In this document: positions 15,239-15,754 of the stretch, piece by piece
How positions within the stretch are numbered: the first letter of the stretch is position 1
Layout: every line of letters starts with the position of its first letter
Assembly (NCBI GenBank): GCA_934140285.1
Contig: CAKPBI010000017.1
Location: 1-15,754 of the forward strand
From: an uncultured Bacilli bacterium
GTDB taxonomy: Bacteria > Bacillota_I > Bacilli_A > ML615J-28 > CAG-313
DNA: 15,754 nucleotides
Direction: 5' to 3'
Made by a program: the position numbers and the translations under genes
Notes under the pieces: model-generated
What the model was told of the DNA's origin: nothing
Database searches by the model: none
The model's input: only the letters and a program-made list of their open reading frames with translations

Positions 15239-15646
15239 ATGTCTAAAAAGCCTAAAATCTTAGTCGCGATGCTCTTCATGTATGTATCTTTGATATGTGT
15301 TGGCTTCGCATCTTGGACTATATCTAATAATGGATCAGGCTCAGGCTCATCTTCCGCATCCGCTTCTATTATTGCTGATGATGTCATTAATTCTAGCGAG
15401 ATTGTTAATATTTCTGACTTTACTGTTTTTGATTATTTCAAAAATGGATTTGTGAATAATGATGGTTATATTACCGCAAGCGGTAATATAACGGCTAAAT
15501 TAACTTTAATGATTGATAAGTGTACGGAAATGTTTGCGGGGAAAGAAAACTTAAAAGTTATTGTTTCTCTTTCTAGAAGTAATTTAGATACTTTGGTGGG
15601 GAAAAATAAAAATATCATTCATAAAAGGAGGTTAACATATGTCTAA
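15239..15646 (+). CDS. Short SipW-type secreted protein, likely truncated paralogue
   Basis: A 135-residue protein with the signal MSKKPK, a hydrophobic core and GFASWTISN (22-30), then a Gly/Ser-rich stretch. Residues about 85-115 (ITAKLTLMIDK...MFAGKENLKVIVSL) align by eye with residues about 97-125 of the protein at 3519 (LKVTVTV...AMAGKKIIATF). The homologue has about 100 more residues, including the FGWG/NP block, which is missing here. The last residues KRRLTYV are read from the ribosome site and start of the next gene, and the TAA lies 8 bases inside it. That suggests a deletion or frameshift removed the 3' half, though a short functional product cannot be excluded. AAAGGAGG precedes the ATG. 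A 28-base perfect palindrome sits in the coding sequence at 15465-15492. Confidence 0.65.
   Translation: MSKKPKILVAMLFMYVSLICVGFASWTISNNGSGSGSSSASASIIADDVINSSEIVNISDFTVFDYFKNGFVNNDGYITASGNITAKLTLMIDKCTEMFAGKENLKVIVSLSRSNLDTLVGKNKNIIHKRRLTYV
15465..15492. repeat. 13-bp perfect inverted repeat inside a coding sequence
   Basis: GTTATATTACCGC (15465-15477) and GCGGTAATATAAC (15480-15492) are exact reverse complements separated only by AA. In frame it encodes part of GYITASGNIT. The RNA could fold to a stable hairpin with no U-tract. It may be chance, a mRNA-stability element or a recombination site. Confidence 0.6.
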
Positions 15647-15754
15647 AAAACCTAAAATTCTAGCTGCTATGCTTTTTATGTATGTTTCTTTGATTTGTGT
15701 TGGCTTCGCTTCTTGGACGATTTCTAATGGTTCTAGTGGCAACAATTCTATTGA
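15639..15754 (+). CDS. SipW-type secreted protein, cut by window end
   Basis: The first 38 codons of a gene that continues beyond the window. Residues 1-30 are identical to the gene exactly 400 bases upstream except A9 for V9, including GFASWTISN, and the ribosome site and spacer (AAAGGAGG, TAACATATG with one C/T difference) are also shared. Twelve of the thirty codons differ and eleven of those are synonymous, so the duplication is not recent and the signal sequence is under selection. After residue 30 the two diverge (GSSGNNSI here). Its start overlaps the end of the upstream frame by 8 bases. It is presumably another substrate of the peptidase at 4912. Confidence 0.8.
   Translation, partial: MSKKPKILAAMLFMYVSLICVGFASWTISNGSSGNNSI

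Noticed and set aside
1..15754. CRISPR array, rRNA or tRNA genes
   Set aside because: No regularly spaced direct repeats and no tRNA or rRNA signatures were seen on either strand by eye.

Overview
The window is AT-rich, uses the standard code (TGA is a stop in at least one gene and every tryptophan I checked is TGG), and has strong AGGAGG-type ribosome binding sites, Gram-positive lipoprotein signals and no outer-membrane proteins. This points to a low-GC Bacillota or a Mollicutes-related lineage that kept the standard code (Acholeplasma-like or an uncultured RF39-like gut bacterium). The lineage is inferred from composition and gene families only. Every gene I can support is on the + strand.

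Left part (1-3065): the tail of an unrecognised gene; an RloB-like defence-type gene with no convincing start; the housekeeping GTPase gene ysxC with its own promoter; a small prepilin peptidase whose start codon lies inside a hairpin; and a lipoprotein with its own promoter and terminators on both sides. These look like separate units.

Spacer (3066-3518): a terminator, a plausible promoter, and a roughly 300-base leader with strong inverted repeats and no convincing gene.

Main part (3519 to beyond 15754): a tight co-directional run that looks like one operon of more than 12 kb. In order: two secreted proteins with TasA/CalY-like (SipW-type) signal peptides; an ER/SipW-type signal peptidase with Ser-His catalytic residues and a long acidic tail; a McrB-like AAA+ NTPase preceded by four membrane helices; a DUF2357-like partner with a C-terminal zinc ribbon but no nuclease motif that I can see; an ABC-2 transporter (ATPase and permease, overlapping by 4 bases); a large membrane-anchored extracellular protein with a beta-helix-like region; a lipoprotein with GKSAYEIY repeats and a C-terminal InlB-type repeat; then two tandem near-copies of a further SipW-type secreted protein, the first short and the second cut by the window end.

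Working model (inference): the SipW-like peptidase matures the TasA-like subunits, and the ABC transporter, anchored extracellular protein and lipoprotein assemble or hold them at the surface. The membrane-tethered McrB-like/DUF2357 pair would be a cytoplasmic energy or quality-control module recruited from a family best known in DNA restriction. I know of no described system with this combination; it is the main candidate for something new here.
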